Part shown: one piece after another, positions 32,304 through 42,062 of the stretch | How the letters are laid out: each line of letters opens with the position of its first letter | Position numbering within the stretch: position 1 is the first letter of the stretch | Assembly (NCBI RefSeq): GCF_016811105.1 | Contig: NZ_JAFBGM010000001.1 | Span: 2,236,126-2,300,125, forward strand | From: Aurantibacter crassamenti | GTDB lineage: Bacteria; Bacteroidota; Bacteroidia; Flavobacteriales; Flavobacteriaceae | Direction of reading: 5' to 3' | Length of the DNA stretch: 64,000 bases | Notes under the pieces: model-generated | Seen by the model: only the letters and a program-made list of their open reading frames with translations | Database searches by the model: none | What the model was told of the DNA's origin: nothing | Program-made: the position numbers and the translations under genes

Positions 32304-35281
32304 AAAAACTCAATCGCATTTTCAAATATTTTGGTAGCGAATTACTTTTTTTAAGTTTTCTTTTTGGCTGTAATTCAAATACTTCTGATGAATTAGAAGA
32401 ATTTCGAATTCACCCTGATTTTAAACTTGAATTGGTAGCATCAGAACCGTTAGTATTTGATCCAGTTGAAATGCGATTTGATGAAAATAATCGCACTTAT
32501 GTTTTAGAAATGCCAGGTTATCCTTTTAGTGATGTGCAGAGTAGGCTGGTTGAGTTGATTGATGTGAATGGTGATGGAAAATTTGATGAGCGTAAAGTGC
32601 TAGATGATAGTTTAGGGGTAGCAACTTCATTTATGCCATATAAAGAAGGATTTTTAGTGGCTTCTCCGCCCAACTTGCTTTTTATTAAAGACACGAATAA
32701 TGATGGTAAAATTGACGAACGTTTACCAGTTATGGGTGGTTTTAGTAACGCAAACTTACAGCATAATTTTAATGGTTTAACCTACGGTCTTGATAATTGG
32801 ATTTATGCAGCCAACGGTGGTAACTCCGGTAAACCTTATTTTAAAAATGATTCAGATGCTGTTCTTGATATTCGCGGTATGGATTTAAAATTTGATATCG
32901 AGGCTGAAGAAATGAAAATAGTTGGGCGCTCTTCAGGAGGTTATAAATTGACGTTTGATAATTGGGGGCATATGTTTGAAACGCATAACTTAACACATGT
33001 ATCTCATTTAGTTTATGAAGATAAATATCTAAAGGATTTTACAGTTGGCTCTAACCGCACTTTAGTAAATATTTCTGATCATGAAGAAAATGGGTCTTCA
33101 CGTATTTACCCTATTGGTGAACAAGAAACTCGTGTTAATCACCCGGAGCAATCGGGTTATTTTTCTGGTTCTTGCGGAATAACGTATTACGGAGGAGGCG
33201 CATTTCCAGAGATATTCAATAATAATCTTTTGGTTGCTGATTGTGTGTTGAACTTAATTCATCTTGATATTTTATCACCAGAAGGTAGCACATTTAAAAC
33301 CTCTCGAAATCGCGAAAAAGTGGAATTTTTGGCATCTGCGGATAGGTCTTTTCGGCCCGTTAATATGTCAATTGGGCCGGATGGAGCTCTTTTTGTTGTT
33401 GATATTCATCGTGAAGTGATTGAACACCCTGAGTGGATACCTGATGAGATGGAAGAAAAAATGGATTTAAATTCAGGTAAAAATCAAGGAAGAATTTATA
33501 AAATAGTTCCGAAAAATAATTGGCAACCAATAGCGAATGAATTTAATAAAAATGATGTTGAAAGTTTAGTGACAGCATTAGGTAGCTCAAATCAATGGTC
33601 ACGTAACATGGCTCAACAGTTATTAGTTACGAATAAAATGTATGAAGCTAAAGTCTTATTAGAAAATCAATTTAATAATTCAAAAAATGAATTTTCTAGG
33701 TTGCATTCCCTTTGGTCATTAGAAGGTTTAGGTGCATTAGAAATATCAATCTTAAAAAATGCCTTACATGATACTTCGGCAGGGGTTCGAGAAAATGCTA
33801 TCAAAATTGCTGAACGAAAAATAAATACTGAAGTAGCATTAGTTGATGCGATCGTCAACTTAATGCAGGATCAAAATGCACATGTTCGATTGCATGCAAT
33901 TCTTTGTCTGAGCACCTTGAATAAAGAAAACTATAGTATTTATGAGGATGTCATTACAAAAGGTATTTCCAAGCTATTGTCAAATACAAAGCAAGATGAA
34001 TGGGCTATTATTGCAATTGCTACAGCTGTAGAGCAGCAAGGTTTTGATTTTGCGCAAGAACTTTTGATTAGCGCTAACCGAAATGATGCTTTTAAGAATA
34101 TTGAATTACTAAGCTTACTTTTTGAGAACATTGCTAAAGATCAGGAAGTGGAAACAACTTCAGCCCTGATAAATACTTTAAATACTACGGATCTTTCTGC
34201 TGATACTATGGCAACACTTTTAGAAGCATTAGCTGATGGTTGGAAAAGAGGTAGAGCATTGAAATTAAAAGTGTCAAGTTCGCAAATAGTATCGAATGCC
34301 TTAAATGAAATTGAATCTGAAAATGAACCTATTTTATTAAGAGCGTCGGGTAAACTTCGTAAAGTATTTGGAATTTCAATTTCAAATAAGATTAAAGGAA
34401 TCATGCGCAAAGCAAGTCAAACTATTTTTGATGAGAATAGTAGTGTTGAAAAACGACTTGAGCAACTACAATTATTAGATCTTGATGTGTTTGAATCTAG
34501 AGCTGAGTTTTTATATAAATTGTTAGAAAATAATCAGCCAGTTTTGTTGCAGGAAGAAGCAATAAATCAGTTGTCTAATTCTGATAATCATACCATCGGT
34601 AAAAGGTTAATTCAAATGTGGCCAAGCTTATCACCAATGGTTCGAAAAAAAGCAATAAATATATTGTTGTACAAATCATATAATCACGACGTACTTTTAA
34701 CTGCATTAGAAAATGATGTAATAAGCTTAGGTGAATTAAATCTAGATTTAGAAAGAAGAAGAACACTATTAATGTGGTCGGAAAGCGAAATTCAAGATCG
34801 AGCTAAAAAATTGTTTTCAGATGCAGGTGTTGTAAAAAGAAAAGATGCCATTGATAGTATGAGACCTTCACTTGAATTAAAAGGCAATAGTACAAACGGA
34901 GCATCTGTATTTACCAATTTATGTGCACAGTGTCATCAGTATGGTAATCAAGGTATGGAAGTGGGGCCTGTATTAACTGAAGTAAATAGAAAAAGTAAAG
35001 AGTCATTGCTTTATGATATTTTAGATCCAAATGCAGCTTTTGATACAAAATATCTAAATCATCAGATAAAAACTAAAGACGGTAATATTTTAACGGGACT
35101 TGTTTTTTTAGACTCTGATACAGAAATTGGACTTAAAATGATTGGAGGTAAGGAAGAAATAATTCTTAAATCAAACATTGAGAAATTTACTTCGCTTGGT
35201 TCGTCAATGATGATTGAAGGTTTTGAGGCAAGTTTAAGTCATCAAGAAATGGCAGATTTGTTGGCTTTTTTACAACAGTAA
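32300..35281 (+). CDS. PVC-type dehydrogenase-like lipoprotein with HEAT repeats and C-terminal cytochrome c
   Basis: 993 residues, lipobox FLFGC (Cys24). Residues about 35-400 form a propeller of the sorbosone-dehydrogenase/membrane-bound-dehydrogenase type: EEFRIHPDFKLELVASEPLVFDPVEMRFDENNRTYV, LIDVNGDGKFDE, and FRPVNMSIGPDGALFVVD, with NDGKIDER calcium-like loops. About 420-800 is alpha-solenoid HEAT-like. The final 130 residues carry the haem c motif C-A-Q-C-H (residues about 876-880) in VFTNLCAQCHQYGNQGMEVGPVL. Translationally coupled to the deacetylase. Probably oxidises a sugar or related compound and passes electrons outward; the substrate is unknown. Confidence 0.88.
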   Translation: MKKLNRIFKYFGSELLFLSFLFGCNSNTSDELEEFRIHPDFKLELVASEPLVFDPVEMRFDENNRTYVLEMPGYPFSDVQSRLVELIDVNGDGKFDERKVLDDSLGVATSFMPYKEGFLVASPPNLLFIKDTNNDGKIDERLPVMGGFSNANLQHNFNGLTYGLDNWIYAANGGNSGKPYFKNDSDAVLDIRGMDLKFDIEAEEMKIVGRSSGGYKLTFDNWGHMFETHNLTHVSHLVYEDKYLKDFTVGSNRTLVNISDHEENGSSRIYPIGEQETRVNHPEQSGYFSGSCGITYYGGGAFPEIFNNNLLVADCVLNLIHLDILSPEGSTFKTSRNREKVEFLASADRSFRPVNMSIGPDGALFVVDIHREVIEHPEWIPDEMEEKMDLNSGKNQGRIYKIVPKNNWQPIANEFNKNDVESLVTALGSSNQWSRNMAQQLLVTNKMYEAKVLLENQFNNSKNEFSRLHSLWSLEGLGALEISILKNALHDTSAGVRENAIKIAERKINTEVALVDAIVNLMQDQNAHVRLHAILCLSTLNKENYSIYEDVITKGISKLLSNTKQDEWAIIAIATAVEQQGFDFAQELLISANRNDAFKNIELLSLLFENIAKDQEVETTSALINTLNTTDLSADTMATLLEALADGWKRGRALKLKVSSSQIVSNALNEIESENEPILLRASGKLRKVFGISISNKIKGIMRKASQTIFDENSSVEKRLEQLQLLDLDVFESRAEFLYKLLENNQPVLLQEEAINQLSNSDNHTIGKRLIQMWPSLSPMVRKKAINILLYKSYNHDVLLTALENDVISLGELNLDLERRRTLLMWSESEIQDRAKKLFSDAGVVKRKDAIDSMRPSLELKGNSTNGASVFTNLCAQCHQYGNQGMEVGPVLTEVNRKSKESLLYDILDPNAAFDTKYLNHQIKTKDGNILTGLVFLDSDTEIGLKMIGGKEEIILKSNIEKFTSLGSSMMIEGFEASLSHQEMADLLAFLQQ

Positions 35282-35294
35282 TAAACAATGCATT

Positions 35295-36293
35295 TTATTT
35301 TAAAGCAACTTCTAAAACATAATCATCAGCGGCTAAGAAAAGTCTTTTTTCATCTGAAGAAAAAGCACAATTGGCTGTAGCTTGACCCGTATGTATTCTT
35401 GCTAAAGCTTTGCCATTTGTGTCAAAAATGAAAATGCCTCCTGGCCCAGTGGCAAAAATATGACCGGAGCTGTGAATTTTCATTCCATCAGGTAGTCCTT
35501 GTTGCCCTTCTTTGCCAATTAATGAAGTAACATCATGAAATATTTTCTTGTTTTCTGTAGTGCCTGCTGAGGTTAAGTCGTATTGATACCATACAGCATG
35601 TTTGGGGTCTGAAACTGCTACGTATAATTTGCTTTCATCGGGTGATAAAGCAATACCATTCGGGCGAGTTAATTTATCAATTAATACTAATTTACCTGAT
35701 TTTAATAGGCAATACACCCCTTGAAAATCTAGTTCTTTGGTAGGATCATCCATCCGTTTTGGTAGTCCATAAGGTGGATCGGTAAAGTATAGGTTTCCAG
35801 CTTTATCATAAATACCATCATTGGGGCTGTTAAAGCGTTTGCCTTCATAGTTGTCAGCAACAGATTCGTATTCTGGTTTCGGATCATTTAATGAGCTTTT
35901 CATTTTTGCAACGCGGCGCTCACCGTGTTGTAATAAAACTAATTCGTTTTTCTCATTTAAAATAAGTCCATTCGATCCAGGTTCTTCCCCATAACTATCA
36001 CTTCCTAAATAACCTGAAGGCTTCAAATACGTTGATAGGTTTCCGTCTGCATCAATTTTAAATACGGAATTATTTGGAATGTCTGAAAACAAAAGGTAGT
36101 CTCCGTCTTCAATATATAGTGTGCCTTCGGTCCACTTAAAACCTTCGCCTATCACTTTTATTTCAGCATTTGGGTCAATTAGATTAAGAGCAGCATCGTC
36201 AATAATCTCAATTTTAAAATCATGCTGTGCTTGGCAGCTTACAATGAATATGTAGGGTAGGAGTATTGTAAAAATTGCTTTTCCAAATTTCAT
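35295..36293 (-). CDS. SMP-30/gluconolactonase-like lipoprotein
   Basis: 332 residues. N-terminal signal with lipobox IVSC (Cys20) after MKFGKAIFTILLPYIF. A six-bladed propeller of SMP-30/gluconolaconase/LRE type: GEGFKWTEGTLYIEDGDYLLFSDIPNN, SNGLILNEKNELVLLQHGERRVAKM, RFNSPNDGIYDKAGNLYFTDPPYGLP, RPNGIALSPDESKLYVAVSDP. The residues for metal binding (E, N, D in these segments) are in place. Converges on the cytochrome gene with 13 bases between stops; the context suggests sugar lactone hydrolysis linked to the dehydrogenase, which is inference. Confidence 0.9.
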   Translation of the reverse strand: MKFGKAIFTILLPYIFIVSCQAQHDFKIEIIDDAALNLIDPNAEIKVIGEGFKWTEGTLYIEDGDYLLFSDIPNNSVFKIDADGNLSTYLKPSGYLGSDSYGEEPGSNGLILNEKNELVLLQHGERRVAKMKSSLNDPKPEYESVADNYEGKRFNSPNDGIYDKAGNLYFTDPPYGLPKRMDDPTKELDFQGVYCLLKSGKLVLIDKLTRPNGIALSPDESKLYVAVSDPKHAVWYQYDLTSAGTTENKKIFHDVTSLIGKEGQQGLPDGMKIHSSGHIFATGPGGIFIFDTNGKALARIHTGQATANCAFSSDEKRLFLAADDYVLEVALK

Positions 36294-36408
36294 AATGCTA
36301 ATAGTGTAAGATTATACCCTTCTAAAATAATAAATTAAATAGTGGTATGTAGTTTTAAATTAAACTACTAGCAATGAGAATGTTATTAATCTATATTTAA
36401 ATGGAGAA

Positions 36409-37713
36409 TTATAATTTAGGTGTTCCATATAAATCAAAATCCGCAGCTTCAGTGATTTCAATATCGTAAAATTCACCATGCTTCAAATAATGTTTTGTAG
36501 CATCAATAAGAACTTCATTGTCAACATCAGGTGAATCGAATTCGGTACGCCCAACGAAATGATTTCCTTCTTTACGATCGATAATGCAGCGAAAAGTCTG
36601 GCCAATTTTTTCTTGATTAAGCTCCCAAGAAATTTGTGATTGTAGTTCCATGATTTCGTTAGCACGATCTTGCTTTACATCTTCGGGAACATCATCCTCT
36701 AAAGAAAAAGCGTGTGTATTTTCTTCATGACTATAAGTAAAACAACCTAGACGTTCAAAACGCATTTCAGCCACCCAATTTTTTAAGGTTTGAAAATCTT
36801 CTTCGGTTTCACCAGGGTAGCCTACTATTAAAGTGGTTCTAATGGCCATGTTAGGCACTGCAGTTCTAAAGTCTTGCAAAAGCTTTGTGGTTTTTGCTTG
36901 AGTAGTACCACGGCGCATACTTTTTAAGATAGCATCTGCAATATGTTGTAACGGAATATCTATATAATTACACACTTTAGACTCACGTTTCATCACTTCA
37001 AGAACCTCCATTGGAAAACCTGTCGGAAATGCATAATGCAAACGTATCCATTCAATACCTTCTACTTTAACTAAGCCCTCAAGTAGTTCGGCAAGATTTC
37101 GTTTTTTATAGATGTCAAGACCGTAATAGGTTAAATCTTGCGCAATTAAAATTAATTCTTTAACGCCTTTTGCTGCTAATTTCTCAGCCTCGGTTACCAA
37201 TTCTTCAATAGGTTTACTTTTGTGCTTGCCGCGCATAATAGGTATGGCGCAAAAAGAACAAGGGCGATCACAGCCTTCAGCTATTTTTAAATAGGCGTAA
37301 TTCTTTGGTGTGGTAGTCAAGCGCTCACCAATAAGCTCATGTTTATAATCGGCACCTAAGGCTTTTAATAAATTTGGTAATTCACTTGTGCCAAAATACT
37401 CATCTACATTAGGTATTTCTTTTTGCAAGTCGGGTTTATACCGCTCACTTAAACATCCAGTAACAAAAACCTTATCCACTTCACCAGCTTCTTTTTTCTG
37501 AACATACTCTAGAATGGTGTTAACGCTCTCTTCTTTCGCATTAGCTATGAAACCACAAGTATTGATAACCACAACATTGCCGTCTTCTTCATGTACCACG
37601 TCTTTATCATTGGCTTTCAGTTGGCCCATGAGCACTTCTGAATCGTACACGTTTTTTGAGCAGCCTAAAGTGACTACATTAATTTTATTCTTTTTAAGCG
37701 TTTTTGTTCTCAT
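36409..37713 (-). CDS. rimO: Ribosomal protein uS12 methylthiotransferase RimO
   Basis: Radical-SAM enzyme that methylthiolates an aspartate of S12. The ATG at 37713 starts MRTKTLKKNKINVVTLGCSKN, the usual N-terminus; the longer frame to 37794 reads into the promoter region. 434 residues: MTTase domain (VTLGCSKNVYDSEVLMGQL, VINTCGFI, VTGCLSERY with three Cys), radical-SAM domain (EGCDRPCSFCAIPIMRG with CxxxCxxC) and a C-terminal TRAM domain (GQTFRCIIDRKEGNHFVGRTEFDSPDVD). All are in place. Confidence 0.97.
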   Translation of the reverse strand: MRTKTLKKNKINVVTLGCSKNVYDSEVLMGQLKANDKDVVHEEDGNVVVINTCGFIANAKEESVNTILEYVQKKEAGEVDKVFVTGCLSERYKPDLQKEIPNVDEYFGTSELPNLLKALGADYKHELIGERLTTTPKNYAYLKIAEGCDRPCSFCAIPIMRGKHKSKPIEELVTEAEKLAAKGVKELILIAQDLTYYGLDIYKKRNLAELLEGLVKVEGIEWIRLHYAFPTGFPMEVLEVMKRESKVCNYIDIPLQHIADAILKSMRRGTTQAKTTKLLQDFRTAVPNMAIRTTLIVGYPGETEEDFQTLKNWVAEMRFERLGCFTYSHEENTHAFSLEDDVPEDVKQDRANEIMELQSQISWELNQEKIGQTFRCIIDRKEGNHFVGRTEFDSPDVDNEVLIDATKHYLKHGEFYDIEITEAADFDLYGTPKL

Positions 37714-37857
37714 AATTGCAAATGAAGTACAGCTAATTCGGTAAGCAAGGGCAAAAATACAATATGCCAATGCAATTGGTAGAGTTTCAAACATATTTCT
37801 TCATATTTAGCGTTAAACCCTTGTAGTTATTTGAAGTCTAATGATAAAGCTCGTTGT

Positions 37858-38952
37858 ATGAACCATAGATTTATATTGTTTTTCACTTTTAGTATTTTAT
37901 TTTTTATAGGATGCTCTAGTGATAAAATGGAACCAGTTGAGGAGAAAGAAATTGAGGAAACAAAAATTAGTGAAGAAATATATTTTCCGCCTATTGGATC
38001 AGATGAATGGGAAACTATCTCTCCATCTGAGTTAAGTTGGGATGAAAGTAATACACAATTATTAATTGACTTTTTAGAAGAAAAAAACACAAAAAGTTTT
38101 ATCATGCTCTATAATGGCAAGATTGTAGTTGAGCATTATTTTAATGATTATTCTGCAACAAAACCTTGGTATTGGGCTAGTGCTGGTAAAACGCTAACTG
38201 CAACCGTGACAGGTATTGCGCAAGATGAAGGTATAATAGACATAAACAATAAGGTCTCAGATTATTTAGGCGAAGGGTGGACAAGTGCATCACTTTCTGA
38301 AGAAAACTTAATTACAGCTAAAAATTTGCTAACTATGACCTCGGGTTTAGACGATACTCTAGGGGATGATGTATCATCTGAAAACCTTCACTATATAGCC
38401 GATGCAGGCGACAGGTGGGCCTATCACAATGTTTACGTTAAATTACAAGATATTGTTTCCGCCGCAAGCAATCAAGATTGGACTTCCTATTTTGATATAA
38501 AATTAAAAGACAAAATTGGTATGTCGGGTAGTTGGATTGCAAATAACAATCTCAATGTATATTGGAGCAATACGCGTAGTATGGCTAGATTCGGACTACT
38601 AATTCAGGCTAAAGGAAAATGGGAAGACCAGCAATTGGTTTCAAAAGAGTTTGTGTTAGAATCGCATAATACATCGCAAAACATTAATGAAGCTTATGGC
38701 TACTTATGGTGGCTAAATGGCAAAACGACCTATCATCTGCCAAGTTCCCAGCTAGAGTTTAATGGATTGCTGATACCAACAGCACCCGCAGACACATATG
38801 CTGCCTTAGGTAAAAATGACCAAAAAATCTATATTGTACCAAGTAAAAGTTTAGTAGTAATACGAATGGGGAATGCTGCAGACGATGCTAATTTTGCTTT
38901 ATCGTCTTTTGATGAAGAACTCTGGTCGAAAATAAATGAGGTAATTAACTAA
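37858..38952 (+). CDS. Serine hydrolase, beta-lactamase/DD-peptidase fold lipoprotein
   Basis: 364 residues from ATG at 37858 (MNHRFILFFTF), with lipobox FIGC (Cys20). An upstream TTG in frame at 37831 would spoil the signal. Catalytic S-x-x-K is in WYWASAGKTLTATV, the Y-x-N motif in WAYHNVYVKL. It belongs to the class C beta-lactamase-like esterase family. Substrate unknown. Divergent from rimO; convergent with ftsY 22 bases away. Confidence 0.86.
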   Translation: MNHRFILFFTFSILFFIGCSSDKMEPVEEKEIEETKISEEIYFPPIGSDEWETISPSELSWDESNTQLLIDFLEEKNTKSFIMLYNGKIVVEHYFNDYSATKPWYWASAGKTLTATVTGIAQDEGIIDINNKVSDYLGEGWTSASLSEENLITAKNLLTMTSGLDDTLGDDVSSENLHYIADAGDRWAYHNVYVKLQDIVSAASNQDWTSYFDIKLKDKIGMSGSWIANNNLNVYWSNTRSMARFGLLIQAKGKWEDQQLVSKEFVLESHNTSQNINEAYGYLWWLNGKTTYHLPSSQLEFNGLLIPTAPADTYAALGKNDQKIYIVPSKSLVVIRMGNAADDANFALSSFDEELWSKINEVIN

Positions 38953-38974
38953 TTAATTTTTCACTTTTGATTTT

Positions 38975-39931
38975 TTAAATCTTAAAGAAAGAATCAACAA
39001 ATTCTAATTTATTAAATACTTGAAGATCATCTATACCTTCACCAACCCCAATATATTTTACCGGAATTTGAAATTGGTCAGAAATACCAATTACAACACC
39101 ACCTTTTGCTGTTCCGTCTAATTTAGTAACGGCCAAGGCTGTTACCTCAGTCGCTTTGGTGAATTGTTTTGCTTGTTCAAATGCATTTTGACCTGTAGAA
39201 CCATCTAATACCAATAAAACTTCATGCGGTGTGTCATCAATAACTTTCTGCATAACTCTTTTCACCTTTGTCAACTCATTCATTAAGTTGATTTTATTAT
39301 GTAGTCTACCTGCGGTATCAATAATTACCACATCAGCATTTTGCGTTACAGCAGAACTAAGCGTATCAAAAGCAACAGATGCAGGGTCGCTTCCCATTTT
39401 TTGCTTAATTATAGGTACATCTACCCGGTCTGCCCATACTTGCAGTTGGTCTATAGCGGCAGCGCGAAATGTATCTGCAGCACCTAAAACAACTTTTAAT
39501 CCTTGTTTTTTAAATTGACTTGCCAATTTGCCAATTGTGGTGGTTTTTCCGGCGCCATTTACACCTACTACCATAATCACATAGGGTCTTTTGTCTGCAG
39601 GAATAACAAATTCAGTTTCATTACCCGTATTTGTTTCTGAAAGCAAGCCAGCAATTTCTTCTCTAAGAATTTTGTTTAGCTCATCAGTACTCATGTATTT
39701 GTCTTTGGCAACACGAGCTTCAATTCGGTCAATAATTTTTAATGTGGTGTCTACGCCTACGTCAGATGAAACGAGAACTTCTTCTAAATTATCAAGTACA
39801 TCATCATCAACTTTTGACTTACCAGCAACGGCTTTGCCTAGTTTTGTAAAAAACGAGGATTTCGACTTTTCGAGTCCTTTATCTAATGTCTCTTTTTTCT
39901 TTGAAGAAAATATGTTTTTGAATAAGCTCAT
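38975..39931 (-). CDS. ftsY: Signal recognition particle receptor FtsY
   Basis: SRP receptor GTPase, 318 residues. NG domain: VVGVNGAGKTTTIGKLASQFKKQG (P-loop), AADTFRAAAIDQLQVW, IIDTAGRLHNKINLMNEL, TKLDGTAKGG, IKYIGVGE-type VKYIGVGEGIDDLQVFN. The N-terminus (SSKKKETLDKGLEKSKSSFF) is short, so the acidic A domain of E. coli FtsY is absent. Confidence 0.97.
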   Translation of the reverse strand: MSLFKNIFSSKKKETLDKGLEKSKSSFFTKLGKAVAGKSKVDDDVLDNLEEVLVSSDVGVDTTLKIIDRIEARVAKDKYMSTDELNKILREEIAGLLSETNTGNETEFVIPADKRPYVIMVVGVNGAGKTTTIGKLASQFKKQGLKVVLGAADTFRAAAIDQLQVWADRVDVPIIKQKMGSDPASVAFDTLSSAVTQNADVVIIDTAGRLHNKINLMNELTKVKRVMQKVIDDTPHEVLLVLDGSTGQNAFEQAKQFTKATEVTALAVTKLDGTAKGGVVIGISDQFQIPVKYIGVGEGIDDLQVFNKLEFVDSFFKI

Positions 39932-40054
39932 TGGTTCTTTAGAAGTTCAGATTTCAAAGATAAGCAATGGTAGATAATTCTGAGGTAGCGGAAATGGGGT
40001 TGTAAAGGTGTAATCTAGTTTATTTTTTTATAATAAGAAGTGAAAACATAAAAA

Positions 40055-40084
40055 AACCGCCCTAACTAAATAGTTAAGGCGGTT
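40055..40084 (-). terminator. Terminator of the rpmB-rpmG-DUF4295 operon
   Basis: A hairpin of AACCGCC plus TAACTA (40055-40068) against TAGTTA plus GGCGGTT (40071-40084), with one mismatch. On the minus strand it is followed by seven T. It separates the ribosomal genes from ftsY. Confidence 0.85.
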
Positions 40085-40105
40085 AGTACTGTTTGAGTTA
40101 GTTTG

Positions 40106-40258
40106 TTAGTGCTTTGAAAGCCAATCGTTTACATTTTCAGGAACCATTACTGATTCAACAAAAGTGTAAGCGCCGGACTTTGGTGACTTAACCATTTTAA
40201 TGGCTTTGGTCAATCTTTTTGAACTTGTCTGTAAACTTGCTACCGTCTTCTTTGCCAT
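40106..40258 (-). CDS. DUF4295 small basic protein
   Basis: 50 residues, below the usual ORF cutoff: MAKKTVASLQTSSKRLTKAI ... SKH. It matches DUF4295, a basic protein found next to rpmG in Bacteroidota. It lies 44 bases after the L33 gene and before a terminator. The basic, conserved sequence and ribosomal context suggest ribosome association, but that is inference. Confidence 0.92.
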   Translation of the reverse strand: MAKKTVASLQTSSKRLTKAIKMVKSPKSGAYTFVESVMVPENVNDWLSKH

Positions 40259-40302
40259 GACTAATATATTTTATTGTCATTTCTACCTAAGTAGAAATTG
40301 TA

Positions 40303-40485
40303 TTATTTAATTTCTTTATGAACAGTCATCTTTCTAAGAATAGAGTTGTATTTCTTTAACTCAATTCTTTCAGGAGTGTTCTTTTTGTTCTTTGTAGTTA
40401 TGTAACGAGAAGTACCAGGTTGCCCTGAGCTTTTATGCTCTGTACATTCTAAAATAACTTGAACCCTATTTCCTTTCTTTGCCAT
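40303..40485 (-). CDS. rpmG: 50S ribosomal protein L33
   Basis: 60 residues, [21 protein letters not shown]..., with the usual [20 protein letters not shown] motif and no four-cysteine zinc site, so the C-minus type. Follows rpmB by 22 bases. Confidence 0.97.
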   Translation of the reverse strand: MAKKGNRVQVILECTEHKSSGQPGTSRYITTKNKKNTPERIELKKYNSILRKMTVHKEIK

Positions 40486-40507
40486 TGCTTCTTAATTAAT
40501 AAAGGAC

Positions 40508-40744
40508 TTATTTAAGTATTCCTTGTGCGCGAGCCTCTTTCAAGACAGCAGATATACCTTTTTTATTTATAGTTTTTAATGCCTTAGCAGAGACCTTTAG
40601 GGTTATCCAACGGTCCTCTTCAGGAATAAAAAAACGTTTCTTTGAAAGATTGACGTCGAATCTTCTTCTGGTTTTATTGATAGAGAAGGAAACATTGTTT
40701 CCGAACATCGCTCTTTTCCCAGTAATTTCACAAACTTTAGACAT
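40508..40744 (-). CDS. rpmB: 50S ribosomal protein L28
   Basis: 78 residues: MSKVCEITGKRAMFGNNVSFS, FDVNLSKKRFFIPEEDRWITLKVSAKALKTI. First gene of the rpmB-rpmG-DUF4295 operon. Confidence 0.97.
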   Translation of the reverse strand: MSKVCEITGKRAMFGNNVSFSINKTRRRFDVNLSKKRFFIPEEDRWITLKVSAKALKTINKKGISAVLKEARAQGILK

Positions 40745-40772
40745 TATGCTAACTTTTTCTTTAAACAGGCTG

Positions 40773-40803
40773 CAAATTTATACCAATTTTACGGGATGGC
40801 AAA
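40773..40803 (-). promoter_or_regulatory. Consensus promoter of the rpmB operon
   Basis: On the minus strand: TTTG (40800-40803), exactly 19 bases, TAAATTTG (40773-40780). This is the Bacteroidota minus-33/minus-7 consensus. It overlaps the intergenic gap to cinA and lies about 30 bases before the rpmB start. Confidence 0.8.
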
Positions 40804-40811
40804 ATTCTTAT

Positions 40812-42059
40812 CTAGAATTTTAATATTTCTTTTTGTAATAACTCAAATGCCTTGTTTACAGACTTTTCAACGATTCTTTCACGTTGACTACCCATCATAA
40901 ATTTCTCTATTATGGTGCGTTCGGGGCCCGCTACTGCAATAAAAGCGGTACCTATCTCAGCTTCTGAGTCACCTTTGGTTGGGCCAGCATTGCCAGTAGT
41001 GGCAATTGCATAGTCACTTTTCATTAGTTTTTTAACGCTTTCAACCATAGCTTTTGCAACTTCAGCGCTAACTACAGAATGCTTATTTATTATTTCAGGG
41101 TCAACATTGAGCACATCAATTTTAGTTTCGGTTGCATAACTTACCACAGTGCCTCTGAAATAGGATGATGCGCCAGGCATAGATGTAATGCTTTTTGCAA
41201 TTCTTCCACCAGTAAAACTTTCTGCGGTAGCAAGGGTCATCTTTTTCATTGTCAATAATTGACCTACAACTTGCTCTAAGGTTTCTTCGTTTTCTGTACC
41301 GTAAATAAGATCACCAATTAATTGGGTGAGTTTTTCTATTTCTACCACAATCGCCTCTGCTATTAAGTTTTTATCAGGCCCTTTGGCACTTAAGCGCAAA
41401 CGAACTTTACCTAAATTAGGTAAGTAGGCTAGTTTTATAAAATGTGGTAAATTATTTTCCCAAGCTTCAATTCTGTCAGCGAGGGCACTTTCACCTAGTC
41501 CGTAGGTAACAATAGTTTTATGTAAAATGTATGGTCGTTCAAATTCACGTGCAATTTTCGGAATTACCTCATTTTGAATCAGATATTTCATTTCAAAAGG
41601 TACTCCTGGTAAAGACACATAGACCGTGCTGTCTTCATTAAACCACATGCCTGGCGCAGTACCATTCGCATTGTGTAAAACCGTTGCTTTAGAGGGCACA
41701 AGAGCCTGTTGCCTATTGATATCTGATATGGGTGTATCTATATACTTTGCAAATATTGCTTCAACATGATTCAGAACCGATTTGTTCTCAATTAGTTCAT
41801 CATTAAAGTATTCACAGAAGGTATGTTTGGTAATATCATCTTTGGTAGGGCCTAGACCTCCGGTCACAATAATAATTTGAGCTCTAGATTTCGCATCACG
41901 CAGGGCGTTAAGAATGTGCGTGCGGTCATCTTGTATTGAGGTTATCTGATAGACAGAAACACCAATTTTATTGAGTTCTTTACCAATGAAAGCTGAATTG
42001 GTATCTACAATTTGACCAATGAGAATCTCATCGCCAATTGTGATAATTTCTGCGAGCAT
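40812..42059 (-). CDS. cinA: CinA-family nicotinamide mononucleotide deamidase
   Basis: 415 residues. N-terminal MoCF-like domain ([37 protein letters not shown]) and C-terminal amidase domain ([61 protein letters not shown]). It hydrolyses NMN in pyridine nucleotide recycling; the N-terminal domain is said to hydrolyse ADP-ribose. Follows the Hpt gene by 3 bases on the same strand. Confidence 0.95.
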   Translation of the reverse strand: MLAEIITIGDEILIGQIVDTNSAFIGKELNKIGVSVYQITSIQDDRTHILNALRDAKSRAQIIIVTGGLGPTKDDITKHTFCEYFNDELIENKSVLNHVEAIFAKYIDTPISDINRQQALVPSKATVLHNANGTAPGMWFNEDSTVYVSLPGVPFEMKYLIQNEVIPKIAREFERPYILHKTIVTYGLGESALADRIEAWENNLPHFIKLAYLPNLGKVRLRLSAKGPDKNLIAEAIVVEIEKLTQLIGDLIYGTENEETLEQVVGQLLTMKKMTLATAESFTGGRIAKSITSMPGASSYFRGTVVSYATETKIDVLNVDPEIINKHSVVSAEVAKAMVESVKKLMKSDYAIATTGNAGPTKGDSEAEIGTAFIAVAGPERTIIEKFMMGSQRERIVEKSVNKAFELLQKEILKF

Positions 42060-42062
42060 GTG

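Noticed and set aside
37714-37794. N-terminal extension of rimO
   Set aside because: The extension has no family similarity and the ATG at 37713 gives the usual start.
39231-39977. Plus-strand ORFs of 95 and 128 codons opposite ftsY
   Set aside because: Antisense to the conserved FtsY GTPase domain, serine/threonine-rich products.
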